From: Clostridia bacterium
GTDB lineage: Bacteria > Bacillota_A > Clostridia > Christensenellales > Aristaeellaceae
Length of the DNA stretch: 8,656 nucleotides
Assembly (NCBI GenBank): GCA_017938785.1
Contig: JAGBAU010000013.1
Coordinates: 1-8,656 of the forward strand
Reading direction: 5' to 3'
The notes beneath the pieces were generated by a model. It did no database searches. It saw only the letters and a list, made by a program, of their open reading frames with translations, and was not told the DNA's origin. A program made the translations under genes and the position numbers. Positions 1-5,705 of the stretch are shown here, piece after piece. Within the stretch, counting starts at the first letter, position 1. Each line of letters starts with the position of its first letter.

Positions 1-490
1 ATACATGCAGGAAACTGTCATACTGGATGTTGAACGCAGAAATATTCACGTAATCCAGCATGGCGGTATGGAACTGCAGGTCTTCCCTCCAGAATTCGCG
101 CAGATCCGGTTCTTTCTGGCTGGTCAACAATTCACACTGGCGGTCCAGGGCGGCCTGCATCTTTGCGATGACGGCGCGCGCAGCTCTTTTCTTGTGATCT
201 CTGGCAATCAGGGCGGCGCAATAGCTGTCCGCCATCATGCGGATGTGATAGGCTTCGTTTACATCTGCTTCCGTGGGCTTATGCAGCTTAAAACCACGGT
301 TGGGCAGGATATCGATATAGCGCTCCCGGTTCAGACGGGTCAGAGCCTCGCGCATGGGCGTTCTGGAAATGGAGAGCTGTTCCGCCATGCGGGTTTCGCT
401 GTAAATTGTTTCAAAATCCAATTTGCGGCTGTAGATCATATCCCGCAGATAATTATATGCAAGGTCCTGTAAGGGTTTATACTCAGCCAT
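1..490 (-). CDS. GntR-family (FCD/FadR-type) transcriptional regulator, C-terminus off the window
   Basis: A likely ligand-responsive repressor of the divergent transporter and enzyme genes. 163 residues are visible; the rest runs off the left edge. Residues about 8-70 form the GntR winged helix: SISRTPMREAL at 40-50 is the recognition-helix signature and the wing ends in PNRGFKL. From about residue 73 an FCD effector domain begins, with Arg84 in the first helix and a DLQFH segment (Asp137, His141) matching the first two metal ligands of metal-binding FCD domains. The remaining histidine ligands lie off the window. The start at 490 is preferred over an in-frame ATG at 508 because GGAAAG lies about 10 bases upstream of it and because the predicted transcript would begin only about 8 bases before 508. 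FCD regulators commonly bind sugar acids or other carboxylates, which fits the neighbouring genes. Family assignment is firm; the effector is unknown. Confidence 0.93.
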   Translation of the reverse strand, partial: MAEYKPLQDLAYNYLRDMIYSRKLDFETIYSETRMAEQLSISRTPMREALTRLNRERYIDILPNRGFKLHKPTEADVNEAYHIRMMADSYCAALIARDHKKRAARAVIAKMQAALDRQCELLTSQKEPDLREFWREDLQFHTAMLDYVNISAFNIQYDSFLHV

Positions 491-522
491 TTTCAACGCA
501 CTTTCCATTTAATATTCATTCG

Positions 523-551
523 ATTATAGCATATTTGTGGTGCAAGAACAA
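523..551 (-). promoter_or_regulatory. Predicted extended -10 promoter of the GntR regulator
   Basis: Read on the minus strand, a perfect TATAAT (positions 528-523) is preceded by TG one base upstream, giving an extended -10 (TGCTATAAT). A weak -35, TTGTTC at 551-546, sits at the ideal 17-base spacing. Transcription would start near 516, leaving a leader of about 26 bases before the ATG at 490. No copy of the 764-785 palindrome overlaps this promoter, so autoregulation through that exact sequence is not evident. Confidence 0.68.
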
Positions 552-566
552 GGAGATATAGTGCAA

Positions 567-615
567 AACTATAGCTAAAGTTGACATGGTCAATGTTAAA
601 TCGCGACAAATGTCA
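567..615. repeat. Cluster of short inverted repeats upstream of the promoters
   Basis: Three small dyads lie side by side. 567-582 is a 16-base palindrome with one mismatched pair (AACTATAGCTAAAGTT). 581-593 is TTGAC-ATG-GTCAA, with 5-base arms. 605-614 is GACA-AA-TGTC. In addition TGACAT at 582-587 pairs with ATGTCA at 610-615. They lie upstream of the regulator -35 and well upstream of the tctC promoter, where an activator or second regulator could bind. Short dyads arise easily in AT-rich DNA, so function is uncertain. Confidence 0.35.
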
Positions 616-724
616 GATTTGATTGTAAATAAAGGCGAGTTAATTGAATGTAGAAAATGAACTAAACAAAATGGATTAAATTATAGCACAGAAGGATAAA
701 TTTTCAAAACAGGTAATTTTGAGA

Positions 725-754
725 TTGACAAACAGGTTAAACTCATATTATAGT
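725..754 (+). promoter_or_regulatory. Predicted sigma-A promoter of the tctC operon
   Basis: A perfect -35 TTGACA at 725-730 is followed after 18 bases by TATAGT at 749-754, five of six matches to the -10 consensus. Transcription should begin near 761-763, giving a leader of about 109 bases. The 22-bp palindrome begins immediately at the predicted start, which is where a repressor would block initiation or early elongation. Confidence 0.7.
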
Positions 755-763
755 ATAGATGTA

Positions 764-785
764 AATTGTATACCGGTATACAATT
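764..785. promoter_or_regulatory. Perfect 22-bp palindromic operator, probable GntR/FCD binding site
   Basis: The half-site AATTGTATACC is followed directly by its exact reverse complement, so all 11 base pairs match around the centre at 774/775. The core contains TTGTATAC and its mirror GTATACAA, in keeping with the GTATAC-type sites seen for several FCD-type GntR regulators. It covers roughly +2 to +24 of the predicted tctC transcript. With a GntR gene divergently next door, the simplest reading is repression relieved by the imported substrate or a catabolite. In RNA the same sequence could form a 5'-end hairpin that protects the message. Confidence 0.75.
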
Positions 786-827
786 GTATGACAGATATAG
801 GTTACAGAGGTTATCTTTTTCTGAATC

Positions 828-850
828 CAGGCGCAAAGGCATTGCGCTTG
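828..850 (+). promoter_or_regulatory. Leader hairpin just upstream of the tctC ribosome binding site
   Basis: GCGCAA at 831-836 pairs with TTGCGC at 842-847 across the loop AGGCA. The stem extends outward by a G-U, an A-U and a C-G pair to 828/850, giving nine pairs. It ends six bases before AAGGAGG at 856. No T-run follows, so it is not a terminator. It may stabilise the mRNA or affect ribosome access. No known riboswitch class is recognisable in the leader. Confidence 0.4.
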
Positions 851-870
851 AAAATAAGGAGGATAAAACC

Positions 871-1911
871 ATGAAGAAACTGTTTGCTCTGGTACTGGCT
901 CTGGCTCTGGTACTCAGCTGCTCTGCAATGGCAGCAATCTGGCCCGATGGCACCCCCACCGTCTATATCGGCTACGGCGCCGGCGGCGGAACCGATACTG
1001 CTGTACGTCCTGTGATTGCTGAAATGGCAAAGTATCTGGGCGAAACCATCAACTGCTCTAACATGGAAGGCGCAAACTCCGCAGTTGCTTGCGACTATGT
1101 TCTGGGCGAGGCTCACAACGGCTACAACCTGTTTGCAACCGGCACCGGCGGATTCTCTTCCTATCCGGTATATGCCTATTCCGATTCCAGCTGGCAGGAT
1201 TGGATCTCCCTGCATCCGTATTCCGGCCCTGCAGTTGTTTATGCCAATGTTGATTCCGGCATCAAGACCACTGCAGACCTGCTGGCCCATCTGGCAGAAG
1301 GCAACAACTTCGGCGTAGGCGCATACGGCAACGGCCCGCACACCCAGTTCGAAGCCATCATGGCTGCTGCTGGCCAGGCTGCTCCCACCTATTCCCTGTT
1401 CGGCTCCTGCGGCGACACCGGCGTTGCCGTAATCGCTGGCGACGTTAAGGTTGGCGCATCCTCCCTGTCCGCAGTTATCGATTACATCAACTCCGGCATG
1501 GTAACCCCCATCTTCGTTACCTGCGCAGATCCCTTCGAGTTCGCAACCGGCACCTGCCCCTCTGTTGTGACCGAGGTTCCCGGCACCGACGCCATCCCCA
1601 ACCTGAACGAAACCTGGCCCATCATGATCCCGCGCGATACCCCCGCTGAGATCGTTGACGCTCTGGTCGAAGCCTTCAATGCCGCTATCGAAACCGAGGC
1701 TGTTAAGGAATTCGCTGCTTCCAAGGGCTACACCATGATCGGCCTCACCGGCGAAGAAGCTGATAAGTTCATGTCTTACTCCATCTCCGGCTACAGCTGG
1801 ACCCTGTACAATGCCGGCCTGGGCGAGGGCAACCCCGCTGACTACGGCATCCCGACCCTCGAAGAGTACGATTGGGAAACCCTGAAGCTGACCTGTGACG
1901 CTTACAAGTAA
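871..1911 (+). CDS. tctC: TctC/Bug-type solute-binding protein of a tripartite tricarboxylate transporter
   Basis: The extracytoplasmic receptor that captures the substrate, usually an organic acid, and delivers it to TctAB. 346 residues, slightly longer than the usual 300-330. Residues 1-22 are a signal peptide: MKK, a Leu/Ala/Val core, then SCSAMAA. It could be cut by signal peptidase I after AMA, or lipidated at Cys17, though Leu15 makes a weak lipobox. The mature protein has the family hallmarks: the glycine-rich ligand loop GAGGGTD at 36-42, ENMEGA-like NMEGANSAVACDY at 64-76, and HNGYNLF at 82-88 equivalent to the usual DGYTL. The ATG at 871 is chosen because AAGGAGG lies eight bases upstream and the signal peptide follows at once; an upstream in-frame ATG at 766 lies in the operator. 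It is first in the operon and is separated from tctB by hairpins. Substrate cannot be read from sequence; context favours a sugar acid. Confidence 0.92.
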   Translation: MKKLFALVLALALVLSCSAMAAIWPDGTPTVYIGYGAGGGTDTAVRPVIAEMAKYLGETINCSNMEGANSAVACDYVLGEAHNGYNLFATGTGGFSSYPVYAYSDSSWQDWISLHPYSGPAVVYANVDSGIKTTADLLAHLAEGNNFGVGAYGNGPHTQFEAIMAAAGQAAPTYSLFGSCGDTGVAVIAGDVKVGASSLSAVIDYINSGMVTPIFVTCADPFEFATGTCPSVVTEVPGTDAIPNLNETWPIMIPRDTPAEIVDALVEAFNAAIETEAVKEFAASKGYTMIGLTGEEADKFMSYSISGYSWTLYNAGLGEGNPADYGIPTLEEYDWETLKLTCDAYK

Positions 1912-1941
1912 GAATCGCATCTAACAGCGCTGCAAAGGAAA

Positions 1942-1963
1942 AATCGGAATTCGAATTCTGATT
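1942..1963 (+). repeat. Near-perfect palindrome after tctC (mRNA hairpin)
   Basis: Two abutting GAATTC copies (1947-1952 and 1953-1958) form a 12-base palindrome. Flanking AATCG and TGATT extend it to 22 bases, with a single G-U pair. It lies 30 bases after the tctC stop and directly before the terminator stem at 1977. No T-run follows, so it is more likely a 3'-end stabilising hairpin for the tctC message than a terminator. Confidence 0.5.
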
Positions 1964-1976
1964 AACTGATTTTCCG

Positions 1977-2016
1977 GGGCATCGCGGACGCGACCCGTCT
2001 GCGATGCCCTCTTTTT
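1977..2016 (+). terminator. Intrinsic terminator/attenuator between tctC and tctB
   Basis: A 14-pair stem (arms 1977-1990 and 1996-2009, one G-U pair at 1986/2000) closes on the five-base loop CGACC and is followed by TCTTTTT at 2010-2016. This is a strong Rho-independent terminator by form. No promoter is visible between it and tctB at 2042, so tctBA probably depend on partial read-through. That would make far more binding protein than membrane subunits, a usual need in binding-protein-dependent transport. Confidence 0.85.
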
Positions 2017-2041
2017 AAATCAAACCAAGAGGTGACTGAAT

Positions 2042-2533
2042 ATGGATGGACAGAAGAAAAGGAATGCTGCCAAGGATTTTGCATCCGGCATCGCTCTTGT
2101 CCTGTTTGGTATTTATATTATCATTGAATCGCTGAACATGAAGGTCTATAACACCTTCATCGATGCGCCCGGTTTCTTCCCGCTGATCATCGGCGTCGTG
2201 CTCACGGTTCTGGGTGCGATTCTGACCATTATCGGCTACAAAACCGGCGGTGTTGCGGAACTGAAGGAAGTGCTCACGGGCAAGTTCCTGAAGGCATTCG
2301 TAAAGGATGATTCCACCATCCGCGTACTGATCCTGCTGGCAATGATGGTGGTTTATATGTACATCCTCGTGGGCCGCATCCATTTCATTCTGGCTACGAC
2401 CATTTACCTGACCGCCAATTTCCTCTATCTGAAGGCGCTCAAGAAATGGTGGGTATCCATTATCGTGGCAGTGGTGGCCTCTGTTGTGATTTTCTATGCA
2501 TTCCAGCTTGGCCTGGGCATTACCATGCCGTAA
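2042..2533 (+). CDS. tctB: TctB small membrane subunit of the tripartite tricarboxylate transporter
   Basis: The small, poorly conserved integral membrane partner of TctA. 163 residues, within the usual 140-180. Four hydrophobic stretches are visible at about 13-30, 43-66, 92-130 (long enough for two passes) and 136-161. The segment APGFFP at 42-47 corresponds to the conserved GFFP motif after the first helix of TctB proteins. The N-terminus is basic and cytoplasmic-looking (KKRNAAK). AAGAGGTGA at 2027-2035 provides the ribosome binding site. It lies 20 bases before tctA, with tctC upstream of a terminator, the classic C-B-A order. Family assignment rests on position, topology and the GFFP motif, since TctB sequences diverge widely. 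Confidence 0.88.
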   Translation: MDGQKKRNAAKDFASGIALVLFGIYIIIESLNMKVYNTFIDAPGFFPLIIGVVLTVLGAILTIIGYKTGGVAELKEVLTGKFLKAFVKDDSTIRVLILLAMMVVYMYILVGRIHFILATTIYLTANFLYLKALKKWWVSIIVAVVASVVIFYAFQLGLGITMP

Positions 2534-2553
2534 CATCGAAGGAGGATACATAA

Positions 2554-4071
2554 ATGAGTGAATTCGTAAAGCAGCTTGGCTTCCTTGTGGATGCCTTGGG
2601 CGGCGTATTCCAGGGTTGGAACCTCCTGGTGATCGCCGGCGCAGTATTGCTGGGCCTGATCGTTGGCGCCATTCCCGGCCTCACCGGCACCATGGCCCTG
2701 GCTCTGCTGATCAACATTACCTACACCATGGAAACCTCGTCCGCCGTCGCCTTCATGCTGGGCGTATACGTCGGCGCCGTTTCCGGCGGTCTCTTCTCCG
2801 CCATCATGCTCAACATTCCCGGCACGCCCAACGCGGCGGCCACAGCCTTGGACGGCTACCCATTGGCCAAGCAGGGCAAGGGCGGCAAGGCCCTGTTCGG
2901 CGGCGTTCTCACCAGCTGCCTGGGCACCCTGCTCTCCGTTGTGCTGATGATGGTCGCTACCCCCTTCCTGTACAAGATCGCCCTGAAGTTCGGCAAGTGG
3001 GAGCTGTTCCTGCTGGCCATCTTCGGCATCACCATCTGCGGTAACCTGTCCGTTGACGCTTCTCCCCTCAAGGGCTGGATCGGCGGCTTCCTGGGCTTCT
3101 TCTGTGCCATGGTGGGCGTGGACGCCATCTACAACGGCCCCCGCTTCATCTGGACCGGCAGCCTGACCTCCGGTATCACCCTGATCCCTGCCCTGATCGG
3201 TCTCTTCGGCATCGCCGAGGTTCTGTGCGTGCTGATGGATAAAACGGATTTCGTGGTCAATAAGGATATGGGCTCCATATTCCCCAACAAGCAGGAGTTG
3301 AAGGGCTTGCTCAAGCCCACCGTGCGATCCGCTTTGATCGGCTGCGGCATCGGCGCCATCCCCGGCGCGGGCGAGGATATCGCCGCCTGGATGTCCTACT
3401 CCGTGGGTAAGTCCAGCAGCAAGGATAAGGCCAACTTCGGCAAGGGCAGCTTCGAAGGCCTGTCCTGCTCCGAAACCGCCAACAATGCCTGCATTCCCGG
3501 CGCGATGATTCCCATGCTCACCCTGGCCATTCCGGGCTCCACCCAGGCCGCTATGTTCCTGGCTGCCCTGAACCTGCATGGCATCCAGCCTGGTCCGCTG
3601 CTCACCGTAAAGACCCCCAGCTTCATGTACACCGTCGGCCTTACCCTGGCCGTGGGCGCCATCATCATGGTTCTGCTGGCCCTGATTCTTACCAAGCCCA
3701 TGGTTAAGATCCTGCAGATTAACCGCAAGGTTCTGATGCCCATCATCGTTGTATTTACCGTTGTGGGTGCCTATGCTTCCCGTTCCAGCATGTTTGATAT
3801 CAAGCTGGCGCTGGTATTCGGCGTGATCGGCTTCATTCTCAGAAAACTCAATTTCCCGCTGGCACCCGTTACCCTGGGCCTGATTCTGGGCGGCACCGCC
3901 GACTCCAGCTTCCGTATGGCGCTTACCCAGGGCAAGGGCTCCATCATTCCGCTGCTGTCCCGTCCTCTGGGTGATATCCTGATCCTGGTTGTGCTGTACT
4001 CCCTGGTATCCGGCGCCATCAAGACCATCAAGAGCACCAAGGCGGAACTTGCAGGTAAGAGCCTGAACTGA
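2554..4071 (+). CDS. tctA: TctA large membrane subunit of the tripartite tricarboxylate transporter
   Basis: The main permease, expected to couple uptake of the TctC-delivered substrate to an ion gradient. 505 residues, the normal full length, with many hydrophobic helices. Both halves of the family's internal repeat are visible. The first has GAIPGLTG at 38-45, then a segment at 72-108 carrying YVGAVSGGLFSAI, NIPGTP and DGYPLAKQG. The second has GAIPGAGEDIAAWMSY at 268-283, followed by SETANNA at 307-313 and LAIPGS at 325-330. AAGGAGG at 2539-2545 sits eight bases before the ATG. Thirty bases separate it from the first SDR, so enzymes and transporter probably share a transcript. TTT systems are best known from Proteobacteria; here one is wired to sugar-acid enzymes in what looks like a Clostridia genome. 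Confidence 0.95.
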   Translation: MSEFVKQLGFLVDALGGVFQGWNLLVIAGAVLLGLIVGAIPGLTGTMALALLINITYTMETSSAVAFMLGVYVGAVSGGLFSAIMLNIPGTPNAAATALDGYPLAKQGKGGKALFGGVLTSCLGTLLSVVLMMVATPFLYKIALKFGKWELFLLAIFGITICGNLSVDASPLKGWIGGFLGFFCAMVGVDAIYNGPRFIWTGSLTSGITLIPALIGLFGIAEVLCVLMDKTDFVVNKDMGSIFPNKQELKGLLKPTVRSALIGCGIGAIPGAGEDIAAWMSYSVGKSSSKDKANFGKGSFEGLSCSETANNACIPGAMIPMLTLAIPGSTQAAMFLAALNLHGIQPGPLLTVKTPSFMYTVGLTLAVGAIIMVLLALILTKPMVKILQINRKVLMPIIVVFTVVGAYASRSSMFDIKLALVFGVIGFILRKLNFPLAPVTLGLILGGTADSSFRMALTQGKGSIIPLLSRPLGDILILVVLYSLVSGAIKTIKSTKAELAGKSLN

Positions 4072-4101
4072 TTCTTTTATCCGCAAGAAAGAAGGCAAAG
4101 C

Positions 4102-4854
4102 ATGAACGTTAAAGATAAAGTCATTATGATCACCGGCGCAGGCGGCGGCCTGGGCAGTGAAATGGCGCGCCTGCTTTCCAGCAAGGGCGCAATCGTGTAC
4201 ATCCTGGACCTGAACGAAGAATTGGGCAAGGGCGTTGCGGATGAAATCTGCGCCGCAGGCGGCCAGGCCTACTTCTTCAAGGCGGATGTGACCAATGAAG
4301 AGAGCTGGCAGGCGGCTGTTAATTACGCCGTTGAAACCAGCGGCAAGCTGGACGTACTAGTGAACAACGCCGGCATCAATATCCGCAAGCCCGTTGAAGA
4401 GATGAACATCGACGAATGGAGCACCATGATGAAGGTGAATACCGGCAGCGTGTTCCTCGGCTGCAAGTATGCAATTCCCGTCATGCGCAAGCAGGGCGGC
4501 GGCTGCATCATCAACACCAGCAGCGTCTGCGGCCTGATCGGTCACAAGTACACCCCCGAAGCCTACACCGCCACCAAGGGCGCAGTTACGCTTCTGACCA
4601 AGGCCATTGCATCCCGCTATGCCAAGGACGGCATCCGCTGCAATTCCATTCATCCCAGCACCGTCGATACTCCGCTCGTGGCGGAAAAACTGAAGGATCC
4701 CCATTTTGCAAGTGAGCGCCTGGGCGAGGTTCCGCTGGGCCGTCTGGCCTCTTCTGCGGATGTTGCCAACGCAGTTCTGTATCTCGCCAGTGAGGAAGCC
4801 AGCTTTATCAACGGCGTTGCACTGCCGGTGGACGGCGGCGTGACCTGCTATTAA
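4102..4854 (+). CDS. Classical short-chain dehydrogenase/reductase (SDR), first of two
   Basis: A cytoplasmic NAD(P)-dependent oxidoreductase of 250 residues, typical for the family. The Rossmann glycine motif TGAGGGLG is at 11-18. Asp36 at the end of the second strand suggests NAD(H) over NADP(H). NNAG is at 88-91 and structural Asn at 113. The catalytic set is Ser141, Tyr155 and Lys159 in YTATK. The C-terminus has the usual INGVALPVDGG. Substrate specificity cannot be read directly. Being first among enzymes after the transporter and just before the transketolase pair, it may oxidise a hydroxyl of the imported sugar acid (penultimate-carbon oxidation would create a transketolase donor); this is inference. 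A weak AAAGAAGG at 4088-4095 serves as ribosome binding site. It is clearly distinct from the second SDR at 7635, so this is not a recent duplication. Confidence 0.9.
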   Translation: MNVKDKVIMITGAGGGLGSEMARLLSSKGAIVYILDLNEELGKGVADEICAAGGQAYFFKADVTNEESWQAAVNYAVETSGKLDVLVNNAGINIRKPVEEMNIDEWSTMMKVNTGSVFLGCKYAIPVMRKQGGGCIINTSSVCGLIGHKYTPEAYTATKGAVTLLTKAIASRYAKDGIRCNSIHPSTVDTPLVAEKLKDPHFASERLGEVPLGRLASSADVANAVLYLASEEASFINGVALPVDGGVTCY

Positions 4855-4858
4855 GGAG
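4853..4858 (+). promoter_or_regulatory. Ribosome binding site that sets the transketolase N-subunit start
   Basis: AAGGAG at 4853-4858 overlaps the TAA stop of the first SDR and ends at the first base of an in-frame GTG at 4858. Eight bases of spacing place the ATG at 4867 as the real start; GTG 4858 would have no spacing. Stop codon and ribosome site overlap, so translation of the two genes is probably coupled. Confidence 0.8.
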
Positions 4859-4866
4859 TGACGCAT

Positions 4867-5703
4867 ATGTATACTGCAAATGAAATTCGTGAACTCAAGC
4901 AGATTGCTGCAACCCTGCGCGGCAACCTGATCGAGATGATCCCTCCGGGAAAGGTGGGTCATCTGGGCGGCAGCAGCTCCATCGTGGATGTGGTCGCCGC
5001 ACTGTACTTCAAGCACATGAAGGTATTTGCCGATCCCAAGGATCCCCGCCGCGACCGCTGCGTGTTCTCCAAGGGCCATGCGGTTCTGGCACAGTATGCC
5101 GCTTTTGCTGAGTTGAACTACTTCGACCGTGAAGAGCTCAAGCACGTCAAGACCCTGGACGGCACCCTGCAGGGCCATCCGGATATGGACCACACCCCGG
5201 GCATCGAGGCCGTTACCGGTTCCCTGGGCCAGGGCCTGAGCGTTTGCCTGGGTATGGCCTTCGGCCTGAAGGTGGACAAGAGCGAAAGCCGCGTCTACTG
5301 TGTTGTAGGCGACGGCGAACTGGACGAGGGCCAGATCTGGGAGGCCGCCATGGCTGCAGCCGCCCATAAGGTGGACAACCTCTGCGCCATCGTGGACCGC
5401 AACCAGGTGCAGGCCACCGATACCATCGCCAATGTTCTGCCCAATGAGCAGCTCGCCGAGAAGTGGGCCGCATTCGGCTGGAACGTGATCGAAATCGACG
5501 GCCATGATATGGCACAGATCCTCGAAGCATTGGATGCTTCCCGCGAATGTGCCGGCAAACCCACCGTCATCATCGCCAACACCGTCAAGGGCAAGGGCTT
5601 CCCCTTTGCCGAGGGCAAGGCTGCATTCCACAATGCTGCCCTGAACGATGAACAGTATGCTCTCTGCCTTGAACTGGTTGAGCAGATGAAGAAGGAGGCA
5701 TAA
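4867..5703 (+). CDS. Transketolase, N-terminal (thiamine diphosphate pyrophosphate-binding) subunit
   Basis: One half of a two-gene transketolase; it holds the pyrophosphate end of thiamine diphosphate and Mg2+. 278 residues, usual for split N-subunits. Motifs in order: GHLGG at 31-35, SKGHA at 68-72, GHP at 103-105, TGSLGQGL at 117-124 and the ThDP signature GDGELDEGQIWEA at 148-160, ending at Asn179 in DRNQ. KGKGFPF follows at 241-247. All expected cofactor residues seem present. The partner follows two bases after the stop. Split transketolases occur in many anaerobes either as housekeeping pentose-phosphate enzymes or inside dedicated catabolic operons, such as the apulose-4-phosphate (AptAB) and sulfoquinovose (SqwGH) pathways. 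Placement between a transporter and sugar-acid dehydrogenases favours a dedicated role here. Confidence 0.93.
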   Translation: MYTANEIRELKQIAATLRGNLIEMIPPGKVGHLGGSSSIVDVVAALYFKHMKVFADPKDPRRDRCVFSKGHAVLAQYAAFAELNYFDREELKHVKTLDGTLQGHPDMDHTPGIEAVTGSLGQGLSVCLGMAFGLKVDKSESRVYCVVGDGELDEGQIWEAAMAAAAHKVDNLCAIVDRNQVQATDTIANVLPNEQLAEKWAAFGWNVIEIDGHDMAQILEALDASRECAGKPTVIIANTVKGKGFPFAEGKAAFHNAALNDEQYALCLELVEQMKKEA

Positions 5704-5705
5704 CC

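Larger units (their letters stand above)
491..870. other. AT-rich divergent control region between the regulator and tctC
   Basis: This 380-base gap separates divergent genes and is visibly richer in A and T than the coding DNA on either side. It holds a minus-strand promoter near 523-551, small inverted repeats near 567-615, a plus-strand promoter at 725-754, a perfect palindrome at 764-785, a leader hairpin at 828-850 and the tctC ribosome binding site AAGGAGG at 856-862. The stretch 616-724 has no feature I can name. I see no convincing small gene: an in-frame ATG at 766 lies inside the operator and has no ribosome binding site. Confidence 0.8.

Noticed and set aside
5..472. Plus-strand 155-residue open frame at the left edge
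   Set aside because: Antisense to the GntR/FCD regulator, whose winged-helix signature is unmistakable on the minus strand.
581..609. TTGACA at 581-586 as a second plus-strand promoter
   Set aside because: No acceptable -10 hexamer is found 16-18 bases downstream.
766..870. N-terminal extension of TctC from an ATG at 766
   Set aside because: That ATG lies in the operator palindrome, has no ribosome site and would bury the signal peptide behind 35 residues. ATG 871 has AAGGAGG at ideal spacing.
811..1920. Long minus-strand open frame (369 residues) opposite tctC
   Set aside because: Antisense to a clear binding-protein gene, with composition rich in Gly/Ala/Cys, no family motif and no ribosome site. 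It is a by-product of biased codon use on the plus strand.
2494..4098. 534-residue minus-strand open frame opposite tctA
   Set aside because: The His/Gln/Gly/Ala-rich translation has no recognisable domain and mirrors the hydrophobic TctA codons. TctA has full family motifs.
4858..4866. GTG start for the transketolase N-subunit
   Set aside because: The GTG overlaps the ribosome binding site itself; ATG 4867 has an eight-base spacing.
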